Positions 52,234 through 61,726 of a stretch of DNA of 64,000 nt are shown here, one piece after another. Location: the NCBI RefSeq assembly GCF_009742705.1, contig NZ_WPCU01000008.1, positions 1-64,000 on the forward strand. The letters are read 5' to 3'. Source of the stretch: Auraticoccus cholistanensis (GTDB taxonomy: Bacteria; Actinomycetota; Actinomycetes; Propionibacteriales; Propionibacteriaceae). Position numbers and translations under genes: made by a program. Position 1 is the stretch's first letter. Each line of letters starts with the position of its first letter. The notes under the pieces are model-generated. The model was not told the DNA's origin, searched no databases, and was given only the letters and a program-made list of their open reading frames with translations.

Positions 52234-52776
52234 ATGTCCCGCATCGGTAAGCTCCCGATCCCCGTCCCCAGCGGCGTCGAGGTCACCCTCGACGGCCAGG
52301 TGGTGCAGGTCAAGGGCCCCAAGGGCACGCTGTCGCACACGGTGGCCGCCCCCATCACCGTCAGCCGCGCCGAGTCCGGCGAGATCGAGGTCAGCCGGCC
52401 CGACGACGAGCGCGAGAGCCGCTCGCTGCACGGCCTGACCCGGACCCTGGTCGCCAACATGGTCACCGGCGTGACCGACGGCTACGAGAAGAAGCTCGAG
52501 ATCGTCGGCGTCGGCTACCGCGTGATCAGCAAGGGCCCGAACCAGCTGGAGTTCAACCTCGGCTTCAGCCACCCGGTCACGGTCGACGCCCCCGAGGGCA
52601 TCACCTTCACCGTGGAGGCGCCGACGCGGTTCACCGTGGTCGGCATCGACAAGCAGGCCGTCGGCGAGACGGCCGCACGTATTCGTAAGATCCGCAAGCC
52701 CGAGCCGTACAAGGGCAAGGGCGTGCGGTACGCGGGCGAGCAGGTCCGCCGCAAGGTCGGAAAGGCTGGTAAGTGA
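52234..52776 (+). CDS. rplF: 50S ribosomal protein L6
   Basis: 180 aa, two RNA-binding subdomains. [17 protein letters not shown] and the C-terminal [18 protein letters not shown] match the family. ATG 52234 with AAGGAG; stop overlaps the rplR GTG. Confidence 0.97.
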   Translation: MSRIGKLPIPVPSGVEVTLDGQVVQVKGPKGTLSHTVAAPITVSRAESGEIEVSRPDDERESRSLHGLTRTLVANMVTGVTDGYEKKLEIVGVGYRVISKGPNQLEFNLGFSHPVTVDAPEGITFTVEAPTRFTVVGIDKQAVGETAARIRKIRKPEPYKGKGVRYAGEQVRRKVGKAGK

Positions 52777-53162
52777 CGATGGGCATCTCCCTGTCCGCCC
52801 CCCGGGGCACCGCGCCCAAGCGCGCCTCGCGCCTGCGGCGCCAGGTCCGTGGCCGCAAGAAGGTCTTCGGTGCGGCCGACCGTCCCCGGATGGTCGTCTC
52901 CCGCTCCTCGAAGCACCTCTTCGTCCAGGTCATCGACGACGTCCGGGGTCACACCCTGGCCTCGGCCTCGACCATGGAGCCCGAGCTGCGCAGCGCCGAG
53001 GGCGACAAGTCGGCCAAGGCCCGCCAGGTCGGTGCGCTGGTCGCCGAGCGCGCCAAGGCCGCCGGCGTCAGCCAGGTCGTCTTCGACCGGGCCGGCAACA
53101 AGTACCACGGCCGGGTCGCCGCGCTGGCCGACGGGGCCCGCGAGGCCGGCCTCGGTCTCTGA
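52773..53162 (+). CDS. rplR: 50S ribosomal protein L18
   Basis: 129 aa. 5S rRNA binder, with [20 protein letters not shown] and [19 protein letters not shown] 52773 overlaps the rplF stop and is 7 nt from GGAAAGG; an in-frame ATG at 52779 is a second possibility with poorer spacing. Confidence 0.95.
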   Translation: MTMGISLSAPRGTAPKRASRLRRQVRGRKKVFGAADRPRMVVSRSSKHLFVQVIDDVRGHTLASASTMEPELRSAEGDKSAKARQVGALVAERAKAAGVSQVVFDRAGNKYHGRVAALADGAREAGLGL

Positions 53163-53190
53163 CCACGACAGACATACGGAAGGTAGAGCG

Positions 53191-53784
53191 ATGAGTGGAA
53201 CACAGCGCCGCGGGAGCGGTGGCGGTGAGCGTCGCGGCCGTGACGACCGTCGTGGCCAGGCGCAGGACAAGAACCAGTACCTCGAGCGCGTGGTGGACAT
53301 CAACCGCGTCGCCAAGGTCGTGAAGGGTGGCCGCCGGTTCAGCTTCACCGCGCTGGTCGTCGTCGGTGACGGCGAGGGCATGGTGGGCGTGGGCTACGGC
53401 AAGGCCAAGGAGGTCCCCGCCGCGATCGCCAAGGGCGTGGAGGAGGCGAAGAAGAACTTCTTCCGCGTCCCCCGCATCCAGGGCACCATCCCGCACCCCG
53501 TGCAGGGCGAGAAGGCGGCCGGCGTGGTCATGCTGCGCCCGGCCTCCCCGGGTACCGGTGTGATCGCCGGTGGCGCCTGCCGCGCGGTGCTGGAGTGCGC
53601 CGGCGTGCACGACGTGCTCGCCAAGTCGCTCGGCTCGTCGAACTCCATCAACGTGGTGCACGCGACCGTGGCGGCCCTGAAGACGCTGGAGCAGCCCGAG
53701 GCCGTGGCCGCGCGCCGTGGCAAGCGGGTCGAGGACGTGGCCCCGGCCGCGCTGCTGCGGGCCCGTCAGGAGGTGGCGTCCTGA
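53191..53784 (+). CDS. rpsE: 30S ribosomal protein S5
   Basis: 197 aa. The N-terminal 25 residues are disordered and Arg-rich. [21 protein letters not shown] and [21 protein letters not shown] (given in pieces) are the core; the loop that mutates to spectinomycin resistance is unchanged. ATG 53191 has GGAAGG. Confidence 0.97.
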   Translation: MSGTQRRGSGGGERRGRDDRRGQAQDKNQYLERVVDINRVAKVVKGGRRFSFTALVVVGDGEGMVGVGYGKAKEVPAAIAKGVEEAKKNFFRVPRIQGTIPHPVQGEKAAGVVMLRPASPGTGVIAGGACRAVLECAGVHDVLAKSLGSSNSINVVHATVAALKTLEQPEAVAARRGKRVEDVAPAALLRARQEVAS

Positions 53785-53966
53785 TGTCCACCCTGAAGGT
53801 CACCCAGACCCGGTCCGAGATCGGGTGCAAGCAGAACCAGCGGCAGACCCTGCGCAGCCTCGGGCTGAAGCGCATCGGCGACTCGGTCGAGCAGCAGGAC
53901 CGTCCCGAGATCCGCGGGATGATCAGCACGGTGAGCCACCTGGTCACCGTCGAGGAGGTCAACTGA
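53784..53966 (+). CDS. rpmD: 50S ribosomal protein L30
   Basis: 60 aa, usual length. [20 protein letters not shown] and [14 protein letters not shown] are characteristic. ATG 53784 overlaps the rpsE stop by one base. Confidence 0.96.
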   Translation: MSTLKVTQTRSEIGCKQNQRQTLRSLGLKRIGDSVEQQDRPEIRGMISTVSHLVTVEEVN

Positions 53967-53967
53967 C

Positions 53968-54408
53968 ATGGCACTGAAGGTGCACCACCTGCGCCCCGCC
54001 CCGGGCGCCAAGACCGCCAAGACCCGCGTCGGCCGCGGTGAGGGCTCCAAGGGCAAGACCGCCGGCCGCGGCACCAAGGGCACCGGCGCGCGCAAGGGCG
54101 TCGGCGAGAACTTCGAGGGTGGGCAGATGCCGCTGCACATGCGCACCCCCAAGCTGCGCGGGTTCAAGAACCCGTTCCGCACCGAGTACCAGGTGGTCAA
54201 CCTGGACCGGATCCAGACGCTGTTCCCCGAGGGCGGGCAGGTCGGCGTGGCCGACCTGGTCGCCAAGGGAGCGGTCCGTGACGGACAGCTCGTCAAGGTG
54301 CTCGGCACCGGCGAGATCTCGGTCGCCGTCCAGGTGAGCGCGCACGCGTTCTCCGCCTCGGCCCGGGACAAGATCGCCGCCGCGGGCGGCAGCACCAGCC
54401 AGGCCTGA
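53968..54408 (+). CDS. rplO: 50S ribosomal protein L15
   Basis: 146 aa. [20 protein letters not shown] and the [14 protein letters not shown] Gly/Arg-rich segment identify it. It ends the ribosomal stretch; a 198-nt spacer with a strong hairpin precedes secY. Confidence 0.97.
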   Translation: MALKVHHLRPAPGAKTAKTRVGRGEGSKGKTAGRGTKGTGARKGVGENFEGGQMPLHMRTPKLRGFKNPFRTEYQVVNLDRIQTLFPEGGQVGVADLVAKGAVRDGQLVKVLGTGEISVAVQVSAHAFSASARDKIAAAGGSTSQA

Positions 54409-54437
54409 CGCCGAGGCGTCCAGCCAGGAACTGCACG

Positions 54438-54483
54438 GCACGAGCGGGGGCGTGCTCCACCAGGAGCCGTCCCCGCTTCGTGC
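54438..54483 (+). terminator. Hairpin between rplO and secY
   Basis: GCACGAGCGGGG (54438 on) pairs with CCCCGCTTCGTGC (54471-54483) with one bulge; an inner CTCC-acca-GGAG stem stacks inside. It may attenuate ribosomal-gene transcripts before secY. Confidence 0.5.
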
Positions 54484-54606
54484 ACCTGCGGACCCGAGCC
54501 GGCGCCGCCGGCTCACGGTGCCCCGGTGCGGGCCCACCTTGATAGGGTTCGACGGTTGCCGGAGGGCGACCGATGGCCAACCACCAGCGAGAGAGAGGGC
54601 AGGCGC

Positions 54607-55914
54607 GTGCTTTCCGCCTTCGTCAACGCGTTCAGGACCGCCGACCTGCGCAAGAAGATCTTCTTCACCCTGATGATCATCGCGGTCTTCCGGCTGGGCT
54701 CGGTCGTCCCGGTGCCCAACGTCAACATCCAGCAGGTCGACACCTGCCGGCGGCTGGCCGAGACGGGTGAGCAGGCGGGGCTGTACTCCCTCATCAACCT
54801 GTTCTCCGGCGGCGCGCTGCTGCAGCTGGCCATCTTCGCGCTGGGGATCATGCCCTACATCACCGCGAGCATCATCCTGCAGCTGCTGACGGTGGTGATC
54901 CCGCGGCTGGAGGCCCTCAAGAAGGAGGGACAGAGCGGCACGGCGAAGATCACCCAGTACACGCGCTACCTGACGCTGGTGCTGGCGGTGCTGAACTCGA
55001 CCGCCTTCGTCACCCTGGCCGTCAACGACCAGCTCTTCCAGGGCTGCCCCGGCATCGTCTACAGCAAGGACGTCTTCCCGGTCGTCGTGATGGTGCTGAC
55101 GATGACCGCCGGCACCGCGCTGGTGATGTGGCTGGGCGAGCTGATCACCGAGCGCGGCGTCGGCAACGGCATGTCGGTGATGATCTTCACCCAGATCGCG
55201 GCCACCTTCCCGACCGCGCTGTGGTCGATCAAGACCGCCCGCCCCGGCGCCAGCGGCTGGATCGTGCTGCTGATGGTGCTCGCCGTCGGTCTGGTCGTGA
55301 TGGCCGCGGTCATCTTCATGGAGCAGGGCCAGCGCCGCATCCCGGTGCAGTACGCCAAGAAGATGGTCGGCGGGCGGATGCTCGGCGGGACCACCACCTA
55401 CATCCCGCTCAAGGTGAACCAGGCCGGCGTCATCCCGGTGATCTTCGCCTCCTCGATGATGTACATCCCGGTGCTGTACTCCCAGTTCCGTCCCGAGAGC
55501 GAGTTCTCCGGCTGGGTGCAGCAGTACTTCGTCACCGGCGGGCACCCGATCTACATGGTCACCCAGTTCCTGCTGATCGTGTTCTTCGCCTACTTCTACG
55601 TGGCGATCACGTTCAACCCCCAGGACGTCGCCGAGAACATGGCCAAGTACGGCGGGTTCATCCCCGGCATCCGCGCCGGCCGGCCGACCGAGCGCTACCT
55701 GTCCTTCGTGCTGAGCCGGCTCACGCTGCCGGGCTCGATCTACCTGGGGCTGATCGCGCTGATCCCGTCGCTGGCGTTCATCCTGCTCAACGCCAACCAG
55801 AACTTCCCCTTCGGCGGCACCTCGCTGCTCATCATCGTCGGCGTCGGCCTCGACACCGTGAAGCAGATCGAGAGCCAGCTGCAGCAACGCAACTACGAGG
55901 GATTCCTGAGATGA
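54607..55914 (+). CDS. secY: Preprotein translocase subunit SecY
   Basis: 435-aa channel subunit with ten predicted transmembrane helices. The start GTG 54607 (LSAFVNAFRTADLRKKIFF) is chosen by family length and a GAGAGAGGG. Conserved SecY features include the plug region, LGIMPYITASIILQLLTVV in helix 2, the QSGTAKI cytoplasmic loop and RPESEFSGW..YNPQD-type C-terminal loop. The remainder of the C4 loop (GIRAGRPTERYL) docks SecA and ribosomes. adk follows 13 nt later. Confidence 0.97.
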   Translation: MLSAFVNAFRTADLRKKIFFTLMIIAVFRLGSVVPVPNVNIQQVDTCRRLAETGEQAGLYSLINLFSGGALLQLAIFALGIMPYITASIILQLLTVVIPRLEALKKEGQSGTAKITQYTRYLTLVLAVLNSTAFVTLAVNDQLFQGCPGIVYSKDVFPVVVMVLTMTAGTALVMWLGELITERGVGNGMSVMIFTQIAATFPTALWSIKTARPGASGWIVLLMVLAVGLVVMAAVIFMEQGQRRIPVQYAKKMVGGRMLGGTTTYIPLKVNQAGVIPVIFASSMMYIPVLYSQFRPESEFSGWVQQYFVTGGHPIYMVTQFLLIVFFAYFYVAITFNPQDVAENMAKYGGFIPGIRAGRPTERYLSFVLSRLTLPGSIYLGLIALIPSLAFILLNANQNFPFGGTSLLIIVGVGLDTVKQIESQLQQRNYEGFLR

Positions 55915-55927
55915 GAGGGTCGTGCCA

Positions 55928-56494
55928 GTGAGGATGCTGATCATGGGTCCGCCCGGGGCCGGCAAGGGCACCCAGGCCCGCGCCATCGCCGACCGGTACG
56001 CCATCCCGGCGATCTCCACCGGCGACATCTTCCGGGCCAACGTCAGCCAGGGCACCCCGCTCGGCCTCGAGGTCAAGCGGATCATGGCCGAGGGCGGCTA
56101 CGTCGGCGACGACGTCACCAACGCCATCGTGGCCGACCGGCTGGCCGAGCCCGACGCCCGCGAGGGCTTCCTGCTCGACGGCTACCCCCGCACCCTCGCC
56201 CAGGTGGAGGCCCTCGACGCGCTGCTGGCCGAGCAGCAGGCCGCCCTCGACGCGGTCGTGGTGCTCACCGCCGACACCGACGAGCTGGTGGCCAGGCTGC
56301 TGCGCCGGGCCGAGACCGACGGCCGTGAGGACGACACCGAGGACGCCATCCGGGTGCGGCAGGCCAAGTACACCGAGGAGACCGCGCCGCTGCTGGACGT
56401 CTACCGCCAGCGCGGGCTGCTGGTCGAGGTGGACGGCATCGGCACCGTGGACGAGGTCGGGCAGCGGATCCTCGCCGGGCTCGACGCCCGCTGA
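55928..56494 (+). CDS. adk: Adenylate kinase
   Basis: 188-aa short-type enzyme (no zinc-finger LID), catalysing ATP + AMP to 2 ADP. P-loop GPPGAGKGTQ at 7-16, AMP-binding STGDIFRAN, and GYPRTLAQ are intact. GTG 55928 is chosen because GAGAGGG lies 8 nt upstream; GTG 55922 (two residues longer) and ATG 55934 are alternatives in frame. Confidence 0.95.
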   Translation: MRMLIMGPPGAGKGTQARAIADRYAIPAISTGDIFRANVSQGTPLGLEVKRIMAEGGYVGDDVTNAIVADRLAEPDAREGFLLDGYPRTLAQVEALDALLAEQQAALDAVVVLTADTDELVARLLRRAETDGREDDTEDAIRVRQAKYTEETAPLLDVYRQRGLLVEVDGIGTVDEVGQRILAGLDAR

Positions 56495-56495
56495 C

Positions 56496-57329
56496 GTGTT
56501 CGGCCGGGAGCGGATCGAGCTGAAGACCCCGGCGCAGCTGGAGCGGATGCGCGCCGCCGGGCTGGTCGTCGACGCCGCCCTCCGAGCGGTGACCGAGGCC
56601 GTCCGACCCGGTGTCACCACCGCCGAGCTGGACGCGGTGGCCGCGGAGGTCATCGCCCGGCACGGCGCCACCTCGAACTTCCTGCACTACCTGGCCGACG
56701 AGCAGGGCCACGGCGGCTTCACCGGCGTCGTCTGCCTCAGCGTGGGAGCCGAGGTCGTCCACGGGGTGCCGGGGGAGCGGGTCCTCGCCGAGGGCGACCT
56801 GCTGTCGGTCGACTGCGGGGCGGTCGTCGACGGCTGGCACGCCGACGCCGCCCGGACCGTGTTCGTGGGCGAGCCGGACCCCGAGCTGGTGGCGCTGTCG
56901 GAGGCCACCCGCCGCGCCATGTGGGCCGGGATCGCCGCGGTGCGGCTGGGCGGGCGCATCGGCGACGTGTCCGCCGCCGTCGAGGCCAGCGTGGCCGCCG
57001 AGGACCGCCGCTACGGGATCGTGGCCGACTACACCGGGCACGGCATCGGCTCGGCCATGCACATGGCCCCCGACGTGCCCAACACCGGGCGGGCCGGCCG
57101 GGGTCCGCGGATCCGCCCCGGGATGGTGCTGTGCATCGAGCCGATGCTCACCCTGGGCGACCCCGACACCGTCGAGCTGGCCGACGGCTGGACCGTCGTC
57201 ACCCGCGACGGCTCGCCGGCGGCCCACTGGGAGAGCATGGTGACCGCCACCGAGGACGGCATCCGGGTGCTGACCGAGCCCGACGAGGGTCTGTCGGTGC
57301 TGGGCGCCGCCGCCGCGGCGGCGCGCTGA
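56496..57329 (+). CDS. map: Methionine aminopeptidase, type I
   Basis: 277 aa. Removes initiator Met from nascent chains. Metal ligands appear as the two Asp in SVDCGAVVDGWHADAART, His in YTGHGIGSAMH, Glu in LCIEPMLT and Glu in HWESMVTA. GTG 56496 follows the adk stop by 1 nt, so coupled. The usual followers (infA, rpmJ, rpsM) are absent: the next gene is convergent, 3 nt away. Confidence 0.95.
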   Translation: MFGRERIELKTPAQLERMRAAGLVVDAALRAVTEAVRPGVTTAELDAVAAEVIARHGATSNFLHYLADEQGHGGFTGVVCLSVGAEVVHGVPGERVLAEGDLLSVDCGAVVDGWHADAARTVFVGEPDPELVALSEATRRAMWAGIAAVRLGGRIGDVSAAVEASVAAEDRRYGIVADYTGHGIGSAMHMAPDVPNTGRAGRGPRIRPGMVLCIEPMLTLGDPDTVELADGWTVVTRDGSPAAHWESMVTATEDGIRVLTEPDEGLSVLGAAAAAAR

Positions 57330-57332
57330 GGC

Positions 57333-58598
57333 TCAGGCCTCCGCGGTGTCGGCGGCCTCCATCGAGGAGGCGTGCTTGACGTGGCGCGTCAGCTTCTGGC
57401 GGCGGTCGCCGACCAGCTCGGCCACCGCGGCCCGGAAGCGGGCGGTGGAGGAGCCGGGGGCGGCGTCGCCGAAGTAGAAGGCGCGCATCTGCTGGCGCTC
57501 CGCCGCGTGGCTGTCCTCGTCGATGGCGCTGCGCAGCAGCGACGCCAGGTCGGGCAGCGTGGTCTCGTCGACCACCGCGCAGCTGCGCGAGACCGGGGCG
57601 TTCTCCGCCAGCTGCTCGGGGTCGCTGCGACGGTCGGTGAGCACCAGCGGGCGGTCGGGGTGGAGGTAGAGGAAGTCCAGGCCGACGCTGGAGACGTCGG
57701 TCACCAGGGCGTCCACCCGGGCGAACATGGCCAGGATGTCGCCCTCCACCGACACCACGTGGGTCGGGTCGGACTGCAGCAGCTCGACGATCTGCTGGTG
57801 GGCCGCCGCCACGGCGGGCACCGGGCTCTCGGCCACCCGCGGGTGCGGCTTGTAGACCACCCGGGTGCCCGGCCGGCGCAGCAGCTCGGTGACGACGGCG
57901 ACGCCGTAGCGGTCGAGGGAGGTGTAGTTGTTGCCCTCGTTCTCGCCCTCCCAGGTGGGGGCGTACATGACGGTGTGCAGGTCCGAGGCGGGCAGCGAGG
58001 GCGCGGGCACCTCGTCCAGCTGGGGACGTCCCACCTCGACCAGCTTCGACTCGTCGAAGTCGATCAGCGCCTTGCGGTGCCGCTCCAGGGCGGCCCGGCC
58101 GGCGATGAACACCCGGTCGTAGGCCTTGGCCTGGTTGGAGACCATCGAGATCTTGTCGCTCTCGCCGTGGTTGACGTGGACGTGCACCATCCGCGGGTGG
58201 CTCAGCGACTGGAAGTTGGTCACCCCGTTGTTGACGTAGATGCCCAGCGCGTACTCGTTGGCGTCGTAGAGGGCCATCAGGTCGGCGAACCGTCGCACGA
58301 ACAGCCGGGGGAGCGTGGTGTGGCCGCGGACGGCGCGCAGCGCGTCGAGCTTGCGGAACACCAGCAGCACCCGGTGCTGGGCGTGCAGCCCCTCCAGCAC
58401 GGGCAGCCACTGGGTCAGCTGGTAGATCTTGCTGGCGCCGTCGCCGAAGTAGACGACCACGTCGGCGGGGACCTCGACCCCCTCGATCTCGTGCCCGGCC
58501 GCCGGCCCGCGCGCACCGCCCCGGATCCACAGGCTGGTCCGGCGCCAGGCGCTGGACCGCACCGCCTTCCGCAGCGTGGTCCGCATCAGCTCCGCCAT
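57333..58598 (-). CDS. CDP-glycerol glycerophosphotransferase-family protein
   Basis: 421 aa, PF04464-like. TagB/TagF features visible are HVHVNHGESDKISMVSNQAK (His-Gly and Ser/Lys), YAPTWEGENEGNNYTSL, VVYKPHPRV and ALVTDVSSVGLDFLY. Such enzymes transfer glycerol-phosphate or related polyol-phosphate units in wall teichoic acid-like glycopolymers. ATG 58598 has GGGGAA. It lies next to a GT4 gene in divergent orientation. The polymer is not identifiable. Confidence 0.8.
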   Translation of the reverse strand: MAELMRTTLRKAVRSSAWRRTSLWIRGGARGPAAGHEIEGVEVPADVVVYFGDGASKIYQLTQWLPVLEGLHAQHRVLLVFRKLDALRAVRGHTTLPRLFVRRFADLMALYDANEYALGIYVNNGVTNFQSLSHPRMVHVHVNHGESDKISMVSNQAKAYDRVFIAGRAALERHRKALIDFDESKLVEVGRPQLDEVPAPSLPASDLHTVMYAPTWEGENEGNNYTSLDRYGVAVVTELLRRPGTRVVYKPHPRVAESPVPAVAAAHQQIVELLQSDPTHVVSVEGDILAMFARVDALVTDVSSVGLDFLYLHPDRPLVLTDRRSDPEQLAENAPVSRSCAVVDETTLPDLASLLRSAIDEDSHAAERQQMRAFYFGDAAPGSSTARFRAAVAELVGDRRQKLTRHVKHASSMEAADTAEA

Positions 58599-58732
58599 CC
58601 GTTCCCCACTTCCGTCCCGGCCCGTCCTGCTGCTGCGGTCGCGCAGCCACCAAGGCCAGAAGTGTACGGTGAGCGCGACCGACCAGCGCGGCGCCGGACC
58701 GGCGCGGCCGCCTTCGACTGAGGAGCTCCGCG

Positions 58733-60583
58733 GTGGCCCACCCGTTGCCCCCCGGGCGCTACGCCATGCTGACCTGGGCGATCCCCGACGACTTCGGCGG
58801 GGTGACGAGCGTGCTGCTGCAGCGCAGCCGGCTGCTCGCCGGGTGCGGTGCGTCCGTCGAGGTCCTCACCCTCGCGGGCGGGCGCAGCCACGCCGAGGTG
58901 CGGGCCCGGCTGCAGCGCGAGGGCCACCTCGGTCCCGGGGTCGTGCTCCGCAACCTGTGGGAGGACCTCGCCGGCAGGCGGGACACCGACCTCGGGCGGC
59001 GTCGCTGGCACCGCCCGCCACCGCCGCCGGAGGGCTTCGAACCGCTGACCGCCGCCACCACCGACCGGGTCGAGGAGCAGGACGGCCGGGTGGTGCGCCG
59101 GGTGCGCACCACCGCCGACGGCTCGGCCACCGCCCAGACCGACCACCTGCGTCCCGACGGCTCGCTGCTGGTCTCCGACCGCCGCGACGCCGACCTCCCC
59201 ACCGGTCGCCGGCTGGTCACCGTGTGCGACCGGCGCGGCCGTCCGCTGCAGTCGTGGCCGTCGGCCAGGGCCTTCTACTTCTGGTGGCTGGACCTCGTGC
59301 TCGGCGGGGGGCCGGCCCACCTGATCAGCGACTCCAAGTTCGTCGGCAGCTTCCTGCACGAGTACCGGCGCCCGGACGTGGTGGTGGCGCAGGTCGTCCA
59401 CAGCAGCCACCTGTCCGACCAGGCGGACGGCACGCTGGGCGAGCTCAGCGAGGGCAAGGCGGCCCTGCTCCGCTCCGCGCAGGACTTCGACGCGCTGGTG
59501 CTGCTGACCGCCACGCAGGCCCGCGAGCTGGAGGACGTGCTCGGGCCGGCGAGGAACCGCTACGTCGTCCCCAACGCGCGTGCGATCCCGGAGGTCGACG
59601 TCTCCGCCCCGCGGGACCCCGCCAGGGGCGTCCTGGTCGGCCGCCTCACGAACCAGAAGCGGATCGACCACGCGGTCCGGGCGGTGGCCCGGGTCGGGCC
59701 GGTCGGGGCCCGCGAGCCCCGGCCCGTGGTGCTGCGCGTGCTGGGTGAGGGCGAGGACCGGGAGCAGCTGCAGGGGCTGGTCGAGGAGCTGGGGCTCGGT
59801 GACCGCGTGGTGCTGGCCGGGCACAGCCGGCAGGTGGTCCGGGAGCTGGCGGAGGCGTCCTTCTCGGTGCTCAGCAGCCGCGAGGAGGGCATGCCGCTGG
59901 CCCTGGTGGAGAGCATGGCGGCGGGCTGCGTCCCGGTCGCCTACGACGTCCGCTACGGCCCCGCCGACATCATCCGCGACGGCGTGGACGGCTTCCTGGT
60001 CCCGGCCGGCGACGTCGACGCCCTCGCCGCCGCCATCGGACGGGTGGTCACCATGCCGGAGGCCGAGCGGGCCGCGATGCGCTCGGCGGCGAGGGAGCGG
60101 GCCCACGAGTTCTCCGAGGAGGCGATGGTGCGGCGCTGGGCCGAGACCCTGCGCGCCGCCCGGGCCGCCAAGGTGCCTCCCCGGCCGCTGGAGGTCGGGG
60201 CCGGACCGGTCGAGGCCCACAGCACCGCCACCGGGGCGGTGCTGTCGCTGACGGTGTCCACCACCGCCGACGACGTCGTGGACCCCGCCGCCTTCCTGGT
60301 GCTGCGGGGCCGCGGCAGCCTGGCCTACCTGCGCCGACCGCTGCGGCTGCGGCCCGCCGGCGCCCGGGCCTGGCACGTCGAGGGGTCGGTGGAGGCCGCG
60401 GAGGTCGGCTGGGTGACGCGCGGCACCCTGGACGTGAACCTCGAGCTGCGCGACGCCCGCGGCGCCGGCACCGTCCGGCTGGCCGCCCCGGGGGCGGATC
60501 CCGTCCTGCTCGGCCCCGGCCCGGTGCGCCTCGTCGTCACCCGGCACGGCAACCTCAGCCTGCGGGGGTTCGCCGGCGGCTGA
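58733..60583 (+). CDS. GT4 glycosyltransferase (teichoic-acid glycosylation type)
   Basis: 616 aa. A long N-terminal region (about 1-280) has the acceptor-side fold with HLISDSKFVGSFLHEY and VVHSSHLSD, and the GT-B C-terminal half holds the sugar-nucleotide site: LVGRLTNQKRIDHAVRA, then SSREEGMPLALVESMAAGCVPVAYDVRYGP with the E-x7-E motif. The last 130 residues form an extra beta-rich domain. This arrangement resembles TagE/TarM-type poly(polyol-phosphate) glycosyltransferases. GTG 58733 follows GAGGAG. Confidence 0.8.
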   Translation: MAHPLPPGRYAMLTWAIPDDFGGVTSVLLQRSRLLAGCGASVEVLTLAGGRSHAEVRARLQREGHLGPGVVLRNLWEDLAGRRDTDLGRRRWHRPPPPPEGFEPLTAATTDRVEEQDGRVVRRVRTTADGSATAQTDHLRPDGSLLVSDRRDADLPTGRRLVTVCDRRGRPLQSWPSARAFYFWWLDLVLGGGPAHLISDSKFVGSFLHEYRRPDVVVAQVVHSSHLSDQADGTLGELSEGKAALLRSAQDFDALVLLTATQARELEDVLGPARNRYVVPNARAIPEVDVSAPRDPARGVLVGRLTNQKRIDHAVRAVARVGPVGAREPRPVVLRVLGEGEDREQLQGLVEELGLGDRVVLAGHSRQVVRELAEASFSVLSSREEGMPLALVESMAAGCVPVAYDVRYGPADIIRDGVDGFLVPAGDVDALAAAIGRVVTMPEAERAAMRSAARERAHEFSEEAMVRRWAETLRAARAAKVPPRPLEVGAGPVEAHSTATGAVLSLTVSTTADDVVDPAAFLVLRGRGSLAYLRRPLRLRPAGARAWHVEGSVEAAEVGWVTRGTLDVNLELRDARGAGTVRLAAPGADPVLLGPGPVRLVVTRHGNLSLRGFAGG

Positions 60584-60695
60584 GCCGGTCCGGCCGGACT
60601 CCGCCGGGCGCCCGCCGCGGGTCGCCGTGCCCGGTGCGCCCGCGCCACGGGCTCGTGGCAGGATCACCAGTTGACCGCCCGACCAAGGAGACGAG

Positions 60696-61718
60696 ATGAA
60701 GGTCCTGCTCACCGGTGGCGCCGGCTACATCGGCTCGCACACCGCGGTGGTGCTGCTGGAGGCCGGCCACGAGGTCGTGGTGCTGGACGACCTCAGCAAC
60801 TCCAGCGAGGAGAGCCTGCGCCGGGTCCACGAGATCACCGGCCGCCCGCTGCTCTTCGTCGCCGGCGACATCGCCGACCAGGCGCTGGTCGAGCGGACGC
60901 TGCGCGAGCAGGGCGTCGAGGCCGTGATCCACTTCGCCGGCAAGAAGGCGGTGGGGGAGTCGGTGCGCCAGCCGCTGGACTACTACTCGGTGAACGTGGG
61001 CGGCACCCTGGCCCTGCTGCGGGCGATGGACGCCGCGGAGGTGCGCACCATCGTCTTCTCCTCCTCGGCCACGGTCTACGGCGAGAACGCGGTCGCGCCC
61101 TACCTGGAGAAGATGCCGCGGGACGCCTTCAACCCCTACGGGCGGACGAAGGAGCAGATCGAGGACATCCTGGCCGACGTGGGTGCCGCCGACGACCGGT
61201 GGCGGATCGGGCTGCTGCGCTACTTCAACCCGGTCGGCGCCCACCCGTCGGGGCGGATCGGGGAGGACCCGCAGGGGGTGCCCAACAACCTGGTGCCCTT
61301 CATCGCCCAGGTCGCGGTCGGCCAGCGCGAGAAGCTCGTCGTCTTCGGAGACGACTACGACACCCCCGACGGCACCTGCGTGCGCGACTACCTGCACGTG
61401 ATGGACCTCGCCGACGGCCACGTCGCCGCCATGGACTTCGTCGCCGGCCACCCCGGCGTGCACGTGTGGAACCTGGGCACGGGCCGCGGGCACTCCGTGC
61501 TGGAGGTGCTGGCCTCCTTCGAGCGGGCGGTGGGCCGGCCCATCCCCTACGAGATCGGGCCCCGGCGCGACGGCGACATCGCCGCCTTCTGGGCCGACGC
61601 CTCGCAGGCGCTGACCGACCTCGGCTGGGTGGCCACCAAGAGCCTGGACGAGATGACGGCCGACCACTGGCGCTGGCAGGAGCAGAACCCGTACGGCTAC
61701 GCCGGCGCCCCGCGCTGA
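60696..61718 (+). CDS. galE: UDP-glucose 4-epimerase
   Basis: 340 aa, extended SDR. NAD-binding GGAGYIGSHT at the start; the catalytic Ser and Tyr-x-x-x-Lys are FSSSATVYGE and NPYGRTKEQ (Tyr148, Lys152); FNPVGAHPSGRIGEDP follows. It makes UDP-galactose, the sugar donor likely needed by the neighbouring glycosyltransferase. ATG 60696 follows AAGGAG by 6 nt. Confidence 0.93.
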   Translation: MKVLLTGGAGYIGSHTAVVLLEAGHEVVVLDDLSNSSEESLRRVHEITGRPLLFVAGDIADQALVERTLREQGVEAVIHFAGKKAVGESVRQPLDYYSVNVGGTLALLRAMDAAEVRTIVFSSSATVYGENAVAPYLEKMPRDAFNPYGRTKEQIEDILADVGAADDRWRIGLLRYFNPVGAHPSGRIGEDPQGVPNNLVPFIAQVAVGQREKLVVFGDDYDTPDGTCVRDYLHVMDLADGHVAAMDFVAGHPGVHVWNLGTGRGHSVLEVLASFERAVGRPIPYEIGPRRDGDIAAFWADASQALTDLGWVATKSLDEMTADHWRWQEQNPYGYAGAPR

Positions 61719-61726
61719 GGCGCGCG

